In this document: piece by piece, positions 1-15,937 of the stretch
Numbering within the stretch: the stretch's first letter is position 1
Layout of the letters: the number at the start of each line of letters is the position of its first letter
Origin: Leptospira tipperaryensis
GTDB lineage: Bacteria; Spirochaetota; Leptospiria; Leptospirales; Leptospiraceae
DNA length: 64,000 nucleotides
NCBI RefSeq assembly: GCF_001729245.1
Contig: NZ_CP015217.1
Location: forward strand, 3,096,001 to 3,160,000
Direction: 5' to 3'
Program-made: the position numbers and the translations under genes
The notes under the pieces: generated by a model
What the model was told of the DNA's origin: nothing
What the model saw: the letters and a program-made list of their open reading frames with translations, nothing else
The model's database searches: none

Positions 1-2
1 TT

Positions 3-164
3 TTTAAGAACGTTCCTTCCGTCGGTCCGGGCAATCAAAACCTGAGCACGGGAGGAAAGGCAACGGCCACTCTGACTTATGTAAACGGGCTTTCTTTTGG
101 AAATTCGGTCGCCTTTGATCAAATCGATTTATTAGAATCGAAGATTTCCTTTCTTTTCCGTTAA
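3..164 (+). CDS. 3' end of an unknown protein, cut by the window edge
   Basis: An open frame runs from the window edge to a TAA at 162-164 and gives 53 residues rich in Gly, Asn, Ser, Thr and Val, ending in Leu-Phe-Arg. The composition is that of an extracellular or outer-membrane protein rather than a shadow frame. A longer antisense frame (4-312) has the Phe/Lys/Arg-rich composition typical of antisense noise in this genome. No family recognised; the start lies outside the window. Confidence 0.4.
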   Translation, partial: FKNVPSVGPGNQNLSTGGKATATLTYVNGLSFGNSVAFDQIDLLESKISFLFR

Positions 165-927
165 TCGTTCCACAAAAAAAGGTCGGAGGAACGTTCAGCT
201 TTTTTAGAAGATCAAGCCTATCCTTTTGAAAGGACTCCGGAGAACGGCTTGGAATCACAAACCGATTTTTCGATTTTAGGGGAAAAACGCTAAGAACGGA
301 TTCCAAAATCAAAAAGGAAATTTGCAGGAACCAGGGAAAAGTATTTCACCCTCTTTTCGTTTTTGCGAGATGGGCTCTACGATTCAAAACGGAGGAGTTC
401 CCGCATTTTTTAGATCTTGAGGCAAACTTATAAACCCGGGATCGGTCACTCACAGATCACTCGTCATTCTCGGCTTTCCCATCTTCTTGTTTCGACAAAC
501 CGTCGCCAAAGGAAAAGAAACCTGCAACTGGATCAAGGTTCGAATCCGATCGTTTGGGGAAAATCAATACATTAGAATATTCTAATTTTCCATTTCATTT
601 TCTCCACGAAAATGAAAACCGCCTCGAAGGAGAAAATTCCAAAATCTTCCCCTTCGAAAGCTTAATCTTACCCACAAGTTGTATGGATCTTCAGAAAATC
701 TGTCGGAACTACGACAATTCTTCCGTAAAAGTCGCGCGCCCCGCCCAAATTTTGGGTGGAGGGGCGGGTGGCGGGAAAATTCCGGTCAAATCCCTCATAT
801 CAGAAAAACATACTTTTTGCAAGTACAAACTTCCGTGTAGGAACTCCTAAAATAGCCCTTTCTTGAAGTAAGATTCTCTTCACAGGTTCCTCACACATGC
901 AGGTAAGGTCATACTGAAATCGGAAAA
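165..927. other. Gene-free stretch containing a dispersed repeat
   Basis: No convincing gene between the partial gene at the left edge and ugd. An open frame at 554-850 (+) exists but its second half is made of repeat DNA (701-830), so I do not call it. The segment 842-927 next to the ugd stop has no clear terminator. Confidence 0.6.
701..830. repeat. Dispersed intergenic repeat, copy A
   Basis: It begins with an imperfect TGTCGGAACTACGACA palindrome, then TCCGTAAAAGTCGCGCGCC, a GC-rich self-complementary core (CCCGCCC pairing with GGGCGGG) and a tail containing ATCAGAAAAACATAC and TTTGCAAGTA. The same order of blocks occurs at 10341-10470 and, in shortened form, at 10601-10690. All three copies are outside genes. 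It looks like a non-coding repeat family, not part of a gene. Confidence 0.7.
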
Positions 928-2238
<1,311 letters not shown>

Positions 2239-2292
2239 ATTGAGAACCAGGATTCCGGACTTTCCGGACTTAGAAAGAAAAATAAATCGAGA

Positions 2293-3488
<1,196 letters not shown>

Positions 3489-3492
<4 letters not shown>

Positions 3493-4237
3493 AGATGGTC
3501 CAGGATCACGGAATGAAATTTAGAACGGCAGAGAATTCCGATCGAAGGGATTAGAATCAAATACGGAAGAAATTCTTTCCAATGAAAAACCGGAACGAAG
3601 TCGTTTAACAAAACAAAACGAAAGATTTCCAGAGGGAAGTTGAGAGGATTCCAGACGTTGATCGAATGTAAAAAACCGGAGGAAAGATAGAGAATCGGCA
3701 AAGACCAAAAGAAGAATTGGGAGATCAGTCGGATCAGAGGGGTGATATCCCTAAGAATCACGTTGGCCCTCGCCAAATATCCCTGAATAAAGGACAAAAG
3801 CCCACCGACTGCAAACATCACCAAAATCGCGAGCGGAAACAGAACTACATTCAGTTTATTGAATACAATGAGAACGATCAAAACCGGAACCGCTGTCACC
3901 AAAAAATGAATGAGCATCTGAACAAAGGGAATCCAGAGAAAAATTTCGGGTCCTAAGGGGGATCTTTTGATCAGCTGACGATTTTCCGTAAGAATGGAGG
4001 TTCCTCGGATCATATATTCCTGAAGAGGAACCCAAAAAAGAAGACCGCTAAACGCGTAGCCTATAAAATCGACCGCCGATTCCGGGTTTCCTTTGAGATG
4101 TAAAAATAAGAATACGATTGTGTAGATGAGGATGATGCTAAGATTTTGGACGAGCATCCAGGAAATTCCGAGAGCGCTTCCGGCAAATTGTAAGGCATAA
4201 TCTCGCCTCACTAAAATCCAAAGAATCGGTAAATTTT

Positions 4238-4244
<7 letters not shown>
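3489..4244 (-). CDS. wzm: Polysaccharide ABC exporter, permease subunit (Wzm-like)
   Basis: Integral membrane half of the exporter whose ATPase follows directly. The 251 residues form about six hydrophobic segments, and the protein matches the ABC-2 type permease pattern: an N-terminal amphipathic stretch, LVRRDYALQFAGSALGISW near the start, and long hydrophobic stretches to the C-terminus. Length is usual for Wzm/KpsM. The start overlaps the end of radC by 7 bases and the end overlaps wzt by 4, which places it firmly in one operon. Likely works as a dimer with two Wzt subunits. Confidence 0.88.
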
Positions 4245-4932
<688 letters not shown>

Positions 4933-4936
<4 letters not shown>

Positions 4937-5157
4937 ATCCGCTTCAGGTTGTTCTTACTGAGTTCAGACAGAGAATCTGCAAACCAGGTCCCCTGTTGAA
5001 CTACTTCCCCTTCGAAAGCCTCTTCCAGATAATCCGCGAAGGATTTCAGATTGGACTCTCCCGCACGACTTCTTTCCCTCCAATTAGGGCCAGCGCCTGC
5101 GAGACCACCGCGTTTTCTCTGGTAATTAGCTGATTCTTGCAGAGATCGAATGATCAT
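4933..5157 (-). CDS. Small protein of unknown function, first gene of the radC-wzm-wzt-ugd operon
   Basis: A 74-residue protein that I do not recognise. The first half is basic and rich in Gly, Arg and Asn, the second half acidic and probably helical (Leu-Glu-Glu-Ala-Phe-Glu). No signal peptide or membrane segment. It is credible as a gene because the ATG at 5157 is preceded at 8 bases by GGAGA, a good promoter lies upstream (-35 TTGACA at 5259-5264), and its stop overlaps the radC start as ATGA. It may be a regulator or partner of RadC, but nothing shows this. Confidence 0.7.
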
Positions 5158-5235
5158 AGTCTTCTCTCCATTCTTATTAAATTAGACGACATAAACCGAT
5201 AAAACCACAAATAATTCCACTTAACGGATATATAT

Positions 5236-5264
5236 ATACTACTCAAAACATTAGTAAATGTCAA
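5236..5264 (-). promoter_or_regulatory. Putative sigma-70 type promoter for the radC-ugd operon
   Basis: Read on the minus strand: a perfect TTGACA (5264-5259), a 17-base spacer, then TAGTAT (5241-5236) as -10, followed by an AT-rich run and a leader of about 80 bases to the ATG at 5157. Confidence 0.6.
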
Positions 5265-5447
5265 CTAAAAACGCTCAAAATTTTAAAATCCTTCGATTTT
5301 GGAATCCAGAGCGATGATGAGTAATAAAACCTGTGGTTTTCCTCCGTTTCTGTTCTTTATCTTAACTTTCCCCCCGGACAAAACGTTTCCCTTTGGATTT
5401 TTTTTTCGTACTTCTCGCGTTTTTTTTAGAATTCCCGCCCTCTGAAA

Positions 5448-6452
5448 GTGGATCGAAGAACCGTTTTCGATGTGGGGAAAACGCAAAGCACGTCACTTGG
5501 AAAGGGCAAATGGCACCTTAAGTTCCTAATTTCTTTTGTTTTTCTGCTTTTGTCATTCGCGACCAACGCGGAAACGAGTTCGATTTCGGATTCTCCAAAG
5601 GATTTGAGTCCGTTCTTCTTTCTTACGAAATCCGATTCTTCCTTGGTTCTGGGAATTTTTACCGAGGCAAAAAAAGAAAGGCTTCCTTCGTACGGGGCCA
5701 AACTCGCTCTTCCGATCTTTCAGAAGAATCCAAGACATCTCTGGAAAGGATCGTTTCTCTATGAGAATCAAAGATTTCCGGAAAACGAAAATCGCGCGTT
5801 TCATCGGTTTTTTTCCGGTCTGGAATATTCTTACCTTTCTCCCGGAAATCAAATTCGTCTTTCTTGGCTCGCGGGTTGGGAAAGAGGAGAAATCGATCTT
5901 TTTGTTTTTGGAATGCGCCTGGAAATTTCCGAAAAACAGGGAATTCAAGTTCTCGGAAAAAGCGGAGGGGATTTCAGAAACGTTTCGATTTTACTCCATT
6001 CTCCTTTGGAAAAAGAACTCAAACTCTTTTTGGGCGCGTCTCGCGCCTGGAACGAAACGATCACCGAAGATCGGTTCTTTTTAGGAATCGGATTTTCATG
6101 GGAAAATATCCAAACCTCAAGCTTTGGGAATGAAAACCAAGAACATTCCATTTCTAGCATATTTGAATTTCAGAATGTTCTAAACCCGGAAGAATTTCCA
6201 AAGAAGGAATTGGTTCCTAAAAAACTTCCACCCAAAAAAAGAATTCCATCTTTTTCGAAATTCTCTCTTGGGGTCCAGGAACTTTTATCTGCGGGATTCT
6301 CCCTAAATTCTTCTTTGCGGATTTCCGGAGAAAGTTCTCGTTCCAGGGAAGAATTTTTCGAATTCTTAGATTCTCTTTCCGAGAAGGAAAAAAATCGGAT
6401 CTTTGTTCTTTTGAAAAAAAAGAATTCGAACCAGAAGAAGGAGAAACGTTGA
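5448..6452 (+). CDS. Exported protein of unknown function, possible outer-membrane beta protein
   Basis: A 334-residue protein of no family I recognise. A GTG start gives an N-terminal extension, then a hydrophobic segment at about residues 24-39 ending in a signal-peptidase-like ATNAETSS. Much of the rest alternates aromatic and polar residues with frequent Gly and Trp (for example RLSWLAGWERGEIDLFVFGM), as in outer-membrane beta strands, while the last 80 residues are Lys/Glu/Ser-rich and probably outside any barrel. The next gene starts inside its stop codon (TGATG), so the two are coupled and probably act together. The start is uncertain because no ATG is available before the signal peptide. 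Confidence 0.7.
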   Translation: MDRRTVFDVGKTQSTSLGKGKWHLKFLISFVFLLLSFATNAETSSISDSPKDLSPFFFLTKSDSSLVLGIFTEAKKERLPSYGAKLALPIFQKNPRHLWKGSFLYENQRFPENENRAFHRFFSGLEYSYLSPGNQIRLSWLAGWERGEIDLFVFGMRLEISEKQGIQVLGKSGGDFRNVSILLHSPLEKELKLFLGASRAWNETITEDRFFLGIGFSWENIQTSSFGNENQEHSISSIFEFQNVLNPEEFPKKELVPKKLPPKKRIPSFSKFSLGVQELLSAGFSLNSSLRISGESSRSREEFFEFLDSLSEKEKNRIFVLLKKKNSNQKKEKR

Positions 6453-8047
6453 TGTTTTTTCTTTTTTGTTCTCGGGTCGTTCCATTCAATTTTTATTTTC
6501 GGATTTTCCTTCGTAGTTTCGGTTCCATCCATTTCTTTTATTCGGCTCGTTTTTTGATTTCGATCTCGGATCGTTGCCGGCTTCCGCCTTCAAAATTTGT
6601 TTCGAAATCGATTTTATCTTTCCAAACTGAAATCCATCATTTCCTTCCAAACAGAAGTTTATCGACGAATAGAATTCGTTTTTTTGAATATTCTACGATT
6701 CTACTTTATGCAAGGATTTTTTTAGGGACGATTCTTTTTGTTTTTCCGTTTTTCTTTCCTCTTTTCTCGGAAGAATCCAGGATCGGAGCTACATTGGAAA
6801 CCTACAATTCTCGTTATCTTCGAAATGAAAAGGAAAACTGGTTTTTGAAAACTTCCAATTGTCCGATCAAACTCAAAAGTCCGAGCGATGAATTCCCTTC
6901 CTGTTGGACGGCCTTTTTGGAAACCAGAAACGGAAAACCCTTTGTTTCCGGAAAATGGGAAAACCGGTTTGCGAGAGCGGGCTTTGGTCATCGGTTTCGA
7001 CCTCTGGAGAATTTTTATTTTTTGAGGGACAACGATTTTTATACCGCGCTCCCGGAGATAGAACAACCGATTCATCGTTCGGCGTTTGTAAATTTCAAAT
7101 TTGCGGACTGGGCCTTCGGTTCTTTTTATTCCGAAACGGAAGCACGCAAACGAGGCGGTTATTTTCTCGTTTCTCCCAAAAGAATATTCGAATTTGCTTA
7201 TGCTCCTGAATTGGAAACTCACTACACGTCCTTCGATTTTAAATCAAAGAACTTTCGTCTTCCCGGTCCGAAGATCGTTTCTCGGATCCAAACCTTTGGT
7301 AGAAAACGGCAATGGGACGGAACCTTTTATACTTCGATTTTTTCGGATCGCCTCGATACGGAATTTAGAATCACGGGTTATCGCGGAAAAACTCAGGATC
7401 TTTTTGCGATCGACCCCGATCGTAGAGAACTGGATGGAAAAGCGAGGCTTGCACGTTTTGGAATCGTTTCCCATTCTTACTTTTCCTTGGAATGGATCCG
7501 CGCCTGGAATCAATCCCTTGTTTCGGAAACGGATTCGCGGTCTTTTTCCGAAGTTTCTTCCATGGAAACGATGGAGAATCCAAACTCTCAACAATGGCAG
7601 ATCCTCGGCGCCAAGGCTCCTCTTTACTTCGGAGACTTCGGTGGAATTCTTTTTTCGCTTCGGAATTATTCTCGGGACGCGTCCCAAGAAACTTTGGGAA
7701 GAGGTCTTTACTACGCGCTTCAGAAAAAGAATTTTTCAATCGAAGCGGGGCAAGAATGGAGAACCAACGGGGATCAAATCGCGGAAGGAAAATGGTCCTT
7801 TCGTGTGGACGAATCTTGGAACTTGGAAGGCGCTTTTTTATTTCAAAAAGAAGGCAATCGGATGGATTCTCTTTTTGAGGCGAGGACTGCGAGGGACGAA
7901 ACGAGCCTGATTTTTACGGATCGGAATTCTTCGTTTCGTTTGAGGCTTCTTTCGCCTTACGTCGCTTTTACGGTCAGTCATTCCCGCAAAAAAGAAAACA
8001 AAAACGACGGGATCTGGATCAACCTACAAGTTCAGTTTCCTTTTTAG
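6452..8047 (+). CDS. Exported beta-rich protein of unknown function
   Basis: A 531-residue protein that I do not recognise. ATG at 6452 lies inside the TGA of the previous gene and has AGGAG nine bases upstream, so I prefer it to the TTG one codon earlier. About 100 residues precede the likely mature start: a very basic, aromatic first part, then a hydrophobic segment (about 82-102) ending at Ser-Glu-Glu-Ser. The region from about 105 to the end has the alternating pattern and final aromatic residue (...QVQFPF) of an outer-membrane barrel. The N-terminal extension is odd; the true start may be internal, although no good internal start codon is present. Frame use and codon bias continue unchanged to the stop. 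Confidence 0.7.
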   Translation: MFFLFCSRVVPFNFYFRIFLRSFGSIHFFYSARFLISISDRCRLPPSKFVSKSILSFQTEIHHFLPNRSLSTNRIRFFEYSTILLYARIFLGTILFVFPFFFPLFSEESRIGATLETYNSRYLRNEKENWFLKTSNCPIKLKSPSDEFPSCWTAFLETRNGKPFVSGKWENRFARAGFGHRFRPLENFYFLRDNDFYTALPEIEQPIHRSAFVNFKFADWAFGSFYSETEARKRGGYFLVSPKRIFEFAYAPELETHYTSFDFKSKNFRLPGPKIVSRIQTFGRKRQWDGTFYTSIFSDRLDTEFRITGYRGKTQDLFAIDPDRRELDGKARLARFGIVSHSYFSLEWIRAWNQSLVSETDSRSFSEVSSMETMENPNSQQWQILGAKAPLYFGDFGGILFSLRNYSRDASQETLGRGLYYALQKKNFSIEAGQEWRTNGDQIAEGKWSFRVDESWNLEGAFLFQKEGNRMDSLFEARTARDETSLIFTDRNSSFRLRLLSPYVAFTVSHSRKKENKNDGIWINLQVQFPF

Positions 8048-8520
8048 GGTTTTTAAAAAAAGCCGTCGAGCTCCGACAGAAGCGAGACTCTGAGTTTCAC
8101 AAAAAAGTAGGAACTCCTATTGGAATCGTATAAAATATCTTCTCGTCAAAAGTTCATCCACCGCGAGAAAAACCGAATTTGTGGGAACTCCCCGTTTTCG
8201 GGGTTCGAGATTCAAAAGACGAAATTTTTCTTCTTCCTTTTGTAGCATGGATCCATTTTTTTAAGACCTAAAACACTTTAGAAGATTGGAATGTATTTCG
8301 AGGACAATGTTTCAGAGAGGCGAATTCTTTTTGAAAAACCGTTTTAAACGGATCGGTCTCAAATCCTCGTTCTCTGCGGACGTTTCACCCGATCTAAGAT
8401 TCGTTTTTTCGAAATTTTTCTGGGAAGAACTTAGAGCTTTCCCCATTGGGAAGGAAAGCTTTTTGTAGTTTACGGAATTCTAAGATCGAAAATCGAGAAG
8501 AAAGCGGAAGTCGGAGATCT
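8048..8520. other. Gene-free stretch with short GGAACTCC palindromes
   Basis: Convergent space between the exported protein and pssA. It holds remnants of the local palindromes (GTCGAGCTCCGAC at about 8073, GTAGGAACTCCTA near 8109, TGTGGGAACTCCCC near 8181). A 60-codon frame at 8286-8468 has no ribosome-binding site or recognisable content, so I see no gene. Confidence 0.55.
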
Positions 8521-9281
8521 TCAGTCGAGTTTTACTCTGAATTCTTGAATCAAGTGGATGAGGAAAGTCATGATCCCGGAAAAAATATAAAAGAATATCA
8601 ATCCGTAAATGAGCCAAGGCCAACGGTTGAGTCCGATCGAAACAAGTAGAAGCGTAACCCCACCGATGAGCAAAAATACTCTCGTAGGATTGAGTTTGGA
8701 ACGAATCGCGGCTTGCGGTTTCGAATAACGTATATTGGATACCATGAGGATCGCGATCAAAACAAAACCGATGATAGTCAGCCAATGAGGTGCGGAGTTT
8801 GCGTTTAAAAAAATCGGAAAAAATCCGACCGTAACTCCGGCGACGGGAGAAGGAAGTCCCGTAAAGGATTTGGGATCGTGAGCCACGTTGAATCTCGCGA
8901 GTCGATAAGCGGCGCAGATCGGGAAGATCGCAGCGATGAGCATTCCGATCGGAAAAAGATCCTCTTTTCCGAAGACGTCGATTTTGTATTCGGAAAGAAC
9001 CATCTGATACATCAAGTATCCCGGAGCGATTCCGAAAGCTGTGAGATCGGCGAGGCTGTCCAAATCCGCTCCCAATTCCGAGGTGGCGTTCAATGCGCGT
9101 GCAACCATTCCGTCCAATCCGTCAAAAAGCGCGGCGAGCAATATAAAGAATCCTGCAAGTGTATAAGCCTGTAACTCGCTTCCACCTCTGGATCCCGCTT
9201 CCGACGCTATAAGCATCGCGCTGAATCCCATCGTGAGATTTCCAAGAGTGATTGTATTGGGTACCCAGCTGAGTTTGAGTT

Positions 9282-9285
<4 letters not shown>
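8521..9285 (-). CDS. pssA: CDP-diacylglycerol--serine O-phosphatidyltransferase
   Basis: Transfers phosphatidate from CDP-diacylglycerol to serine in the inner membrane, making phosphatidylserine, the precursor of phosphatidylethanolamine. The CDP-alcohol phosphotransferase motif is complete: D58-G-x2-A-R63, G72, D76 and D80. The rest of the 254 residues form several hydrophobic helices, and the length fits the PssA type II family. Phosphatidylglycerophosphate synthase has the same motif, but the extended ARFNV region after the motif favours PssA. The start overlaps the tsaD stop (ATGA). Confidence 0.85.
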
Positions 9286-10298
<1,013 letters not shown>

Positions 10299-10340
10299 AG
10301 GAGAACCCGATTCACAAAAGAATTGAATCTTGCGAAAGAA

Positions 10341-10470
10341 TGTCGTAACAACGACAGACCTCCGTGAAAGTCGCGCGCCCCCACCCTCATCGGGTGGTGG
10401 AGGTGGGCCCGTGGGAAAAACTCGGAGGACTTTTCTCTATCAGAAAAATCATATCTTTGCAAGTAGAAAG
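10341..10470. repeat. Dispersed intergenic repeat, copy B
   Basis: Same block order as copy A (701-830): a TGTCGTAACAACGACA palindrome, TCCGTGAAAGTCGCGCGCC, a GC core with CCACCC pairing with GGGTGG, then ATCAGAAAAATCATA and TTTGCAAGTA. Copies A and B match closely at both ends and differ mostly in the loop of the core. A further TGTCGGAACTCCGACA palindrome follows at 10481. Confidence 0.7.
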
Positions 10471-10600
10471 TTTCCTCTCCCTTCTGTCGGAACTCCGACA
10501 AGAATTCAGATTGGAATCTTGTTGATTCCCGATAGTTTCCTAATTTACGGGAAAGGATTGTGGGCTTCAAGAACTCGGCGTTACGCCCTTTCTGATTCAG

Positions 10601-10690
10601 GTCGCAGGGAAAACTCGGGAGATTTTGCTCTATCATAAAATCATTGTTTTGCAGGCGCAGAGTCTATCTTTGTCGGAACTCCCACAAAAA
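10601..10690. repeat. Dispersed intergenic repeat, copy C (truncated)
   Basis: Lacks the GC core. It keeps GGGAAAACTCGGGAGA, CTCTATCATAAAATCATTG and TTTTGCAG, matching the right half of copy B about 180 bases away, and is followed by TTTGTCGGAACTCCCACAAA. Confidence 0.6.
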
Positions 10691-10754
10691 TTCTTTTTGC
10701 TCTTGGAATGTTTCTCACCCATCCTCTTCTAACTTCCGGGTAAGGGTGTCCCGA

Positions 10755-12432
<1,678 letters not shown>

Positions 12433-12470
12433 TCTGTCCGAAGTTTCAATCGAGTTTCTTCCTCTGTCAA

Positions 12471-13134
<664 letters not shown>

Positions 13135-13174
13135 ACGGAGGGGTAGAATAGGACGTCCGAAAACGTCCTAAAAT

Positions 13175-14356
13175 CTATAGTTTTAAATATTCACTTTTTA
13201 GAATAAAGGATCCTCTGGAAACGACCTGAGCCCCTTCTTTGAGTCCGGCCTTGATGATCACTTCGTCGCCTACGGTTTCTCCCGTGAGAACTTCGGCCGC
13301 CTCAAAACTTCCGTCGTCGTTCTGAATAAAAACAATGGACTTTCCTTCGATCTCGTGTACGGCTTCGAGAGGTAAAGTTTTTCTCATTTCGGAACCCGTG
13401 TTTGCTACGATTCCTTTTACTTTTGCCGTAACCGACTGGCCGGGTTTTAGTTTTCCGTTTCGATTGGAGACCATGATCCGAAGTTTTGCGGTTCGTTTGA
13501 TATTGTCCAAAACCGTTCCTACATACGCGACTTCACCTTTGATTCCGGGAGATTTTTCGTCGCCTAACGGATAGATCATCGCGTCGGCTCCTTCGGAAAT
13601 AGAACCGATATCCTTTTCGTAAACTTCCAATAAGACCATCAAGTTGGTAAGATTCGCGATCGTAAAAAGATCCTCGTTCCGTGTTACCTGTTGTCCTTGG
13701 ATCGCTTTTCTTTCGGTCACTTCTCCGTTGATCGGACTCCGAAGAACGAGATTGGAAGAAACATAAACCCCTCTTTCGATTCCCGCGATTTCTCCGGGTG
13801 TGAGTCCGTAGTTTTCGAGTTTGATCCGAGTCGTTTCCACTTCGGTCTTCGCGGTTTTGTATTGCATGTTCGCGAACTCATAGTCTTTTGCGGAAGTCAC
13901 TTTCATATCGAAGAGTTCTTTCGCACGATCCGCCTGCAATTTAAGAGCTTCTAAACTCGCCCTCGCCTTGACGTAAGAAGCTTCCACTTCTCCTAGCATC
14001 ACGGAAGAAAGAATCGCAAGAGGAGAACCTTGACTCACGCGATCCCCTTCTCTCACGAGAACCTTTTTGATTCTCGCTTCGACCGTGGATCCGGCTCTCG
14101 CCATACTTTCCGGGTCGTAGGAAATTCTTCCGGGGAGCGCGACCTCGTCCACCGAAGCGACTTCTCTCAGAGAAACCAAACTCAACGGATGTCGTTTTAG
14201 AATTTCCTCGGAAACCGTGAATCTACTCTTACTCACGGCAACCGGCTTTTTCTCATCGGCTCTCTTCGAGACAAACTTTTTGTAACCGAAATAAGCCGCT
14301 CCTAAAACTGCGAGCAGAACGATCGTAGTTTTATAGCGGTTCAAGAAATTGATCAT
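13175..14356 (-). CDS. Membrane-fusion (periplasmic adaptor) protein of an efflux system
   Basis: HlyD/CusB-type adaptor of 393 residues that joins an inner-membrane pump to a TolC-like channel. It has an N-terminal membrane segment (about 9-23), a lipoyl-like half (about 80-115), a coiled-coil hairpin (about 120-190), a second lipoyl half with TERKAIQGQQV, a beta-barrel part and a membrane-proximal domain ending in LKSEYLKL. It lies 21 bases after the TolC-type gene. No RND, MFS or ABC pump gene is present next to the pair: the following gene is lexA. The pump is probably encoded elsewhere or the pair is shared by several pumps. Confidence 0.85.
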   Translation of the reverse strand: MINFLNRYKTTIVLLAVLGAAYFGYKKFVSKRADEKKPVAVSKSRFTVSEEILKRHPLSLVSLREVASVDEVALPGRISYDPESMARAGSTVEARIKKVLVREGDRVSQGSPLAILSSVMLGEVEASYVKARASLEALKLQADRAKELFDMKVTSAKDYEFANMQYKTAKTEVETTRIKLENYGLTPGEIAGIERGVYVSSNLVLRSPINGEVTERKAIQGQQVTRNEDLFTIANLTNLMVLLEVYEKDIGSISEGADAMIYPLGDEKSPGIKGEVAYVGTVLDNIKRTAKLRIMVSNRNGKLKPGQSVTAKVKGIVANTGSEMRKTLPLEAVHEIEGKSIVFIQNDDGSFEAAEVLTGETVGDEVIIKAGLKEGAQVVSRGSFILKSEYLKL

Positions 14357-14377
14357 ACAAATCTCCGGGATGGATTC

Positions 14378-15937
14378 TTAATCCCTCTCTGTTTTTTTAC
14401 CGACCGCAGCCTTATAGAGTTCTACCGCGTTGTAATAGAGATACAACACTTCGTAGTAATCCCTCAGGACCGTAAGATAATTCTTTTCGGCCTGAAGAAA
14501 GGTCACTTGGTCGGAGGCACCACGGACATAGGCTATCCTGGATTTTTGTTCTAACTGCTTGTTTTTTTGTAATAGATTGATTCTTTCGTATTTTGCAAGA
14601 AGATCTTCTCTCGCGAGGAGTTCCTTTTTAGAAGCTTCGATCTCTTCGTTCACTTCTCTTTTTTTGGCTTCTAAGGCGAGTTCGAACTTCTTGTGTTCTT
14701 CCCTCGCGGAAAGAACCTTTCCCTGACCGCGGTCGTTGATGGGAAGAGGAATCGTCGCAAACACGCCGGCGTAGTGTTCGTTTCCTTTGATTCTCCATTC
14801 TCCCCCGACTTGAAGATAACCGAGACTTTCCCTTCTCTGAAGATCGATATTGAGTTTTTTCTCTTTGACCCTTTCTTCGAGGGCCGCGATGTCCGGACGA
14901 TGGATGGCCGCGACCGTAGAATCCTTCAGACGCAATCCAAGATCTTCCAAGGATTTGAATTTCATCTCCGACTTAAAGGCGAAGACTCCTTCCGATTCTC
15001 GGATTCCGGAAAGAATTCGGAGTTCCTTCTCCACGATCTGTCTTCGAACAAGAGCGTCCCTATAAAACTTCTCCACCTGAATTCTTTCGAGTTCGAGTCT
15101 TTCAAATTCGAGAGGAGAGATGTCCCCTTTTTCCACCCGAAACTTTGTGAGTTCGAGAAGGTCGCTGTAGTTTTCGTAAAATTCTTTATTATAATCTACT
15201 AAATTAGTTAGGAAGAGATAAGCCCAGTAGTTCTGTCTGAGACGAAGACGAAAGAGTCTGTCAAAGTTTTCGAATTCTCCCAAGACGGCTTCGAAGGATT
15301 TTTTTGCTACCTTGGAACGTAAAGAGATCACTCCGTAGACGTCCAGGTCCTGATACATCGCGGGTGCGATCTCCGTGCTTCCGCCCTGAGATCCGTTTTG
15401 TCCGAGAATGTTCGGACTGGAAGATCCGCCGGGCATTCCGATGAATTGTTGTTGGAACTGGATGATCGGGTTTCTGGAAAGAGAAGCGGTGATCACCTTT
15501 CCTCTTTCGATTCCCATGTTTTGTCTTTCGGCTAAGTAGAGCGGATTGTTTGAAACCGCGTATTCAGTCAGCTTCTCCATATCCCAGTCGATGATCTTTC
15601 CCGAAAACGTAACGGGGATCGAAGAAGTGGGAGCTGATTGTTTTTCAGTCGCCGCATCCAGAGGAGAAGAAAGGGACTTATCGTTGTCTGCATTCCCGGA
15701 CTTCTTTTTATCCTCTTCCGTTGTGGAAGTGGATTCCAAAGGAATGACCTCCGCCTGAATCGGAGCGATCATCACCGAGACGATGCTCAAAAATCCCAAG
15801 ACCAAAAAGGTTTTGAGAAATTGAAAAAAACGAAGACTCAAAGAAGAATTCTCTCTTTCCGTTTCATAGAAAGAAGTCTTGTTTATGACAAAGAATTCTT
15901 TGCCGCCGTTGGTTAAAACATTCTGTGAAGATACCAT
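14378..15937 (-). CDS. TolC-family outer-membrane channel protein
   Basis: Outer-membrane efflux protein of 519 residues. After a long N-terminus with a hydrophobic export segment (about 42-62) and a Ser/Thr/Lys-rich linker (to about 115), the two OEP repeats are visible: an alternating coiled-coil with ALRRR-, LELERIQVEK- and LQAEKNYLTVLRDYYEVLYLYYNAVELY-type stretches. The latter is the classical end of TolC/CusC proteins. The ATG at 15937 has AGGGA close upstream and overlaps the preceding gene by 25 bases. The adaptor gene follows at once, so both serve the same tripartite efflux system. Confidence 0.85.
   Translation of the reverse strand: MVSSQNVLTNGGKEFFVINKTSFYETERENSSLSLRFFQFLKTFLVLGFLSIVSVMIAPIQAEVIPLESTSTTEEDKKKSGNADNDKSLSSPLDAATEKQSAPTSSIPVTFSGKIIDWDMEKLTEYAVSNNPLYLAERQNMGIERGKVITASLSRNPIIQFQQQFIGMPGGSSSPNILGQNGSQGGSTEIAPAMYQDLDVYGVISLRSKVAKKSFEAVLGEFENFDRLFRLRLRQNYWAYLFLTNLVDYNKEFYENYSDLLELTKFRVEKGDISPLEFERLELERIQVEKFYRDALVRRQIVEKELRILSGIRESEGVFAFKSEMKFKSLEDLGLRLKDSTVAAIHRPDIAALEERVKEKKLNIDLQRRESLGYLQVGGEWRIKGNEHYAGVFATIPLPINDRGQGKVLSAREEHKKFELALEAKKREVNEEIEASKKELLAREDLLAKYERINLLQKNKQLEQKSRIAYVRGASDQVTFLQAEKNYLTVLRDYYEVLYLYYNAVELYKAAVGKKTERD

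Larger units (their letters stand above)
10299..10754. other. Gene-free stretch carrying two repeat copies
   Basis: No gene seen. It contains the dispersed repeat copies B and C and TGTCGGAACTCCGACA-like palindromes near 10481 and 10671. An open frame on each strand through 10295-10638 is built from the repeat and is not a gene. Confidence 0.6.

Noticed and set aside
4..312. A 102-codon minus frame at the left edge
   Set aside because: Composition is that of antisense noise, and the plus frame at 3-164 looks more like coding sequence.
554..850. A 98-codon plus frame
   Set aside because: Its second half consists of a dispersed repeat also present at 10341-10470, so it is not a conserved gene.
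5553..7910. Several long frames antisense or overlapping the two exported protein genes (for example 5553-5948, 6170-6532, 6722-7222, 7244-7687 on the minus strand and 7101-7910 on the plus strand)
   Set aside because: They are Phe/Arg/Lys-rich shadow frames without ribosome-binding sites or domains; the 5448 and 6452 frames have signal peptides and are coupled.
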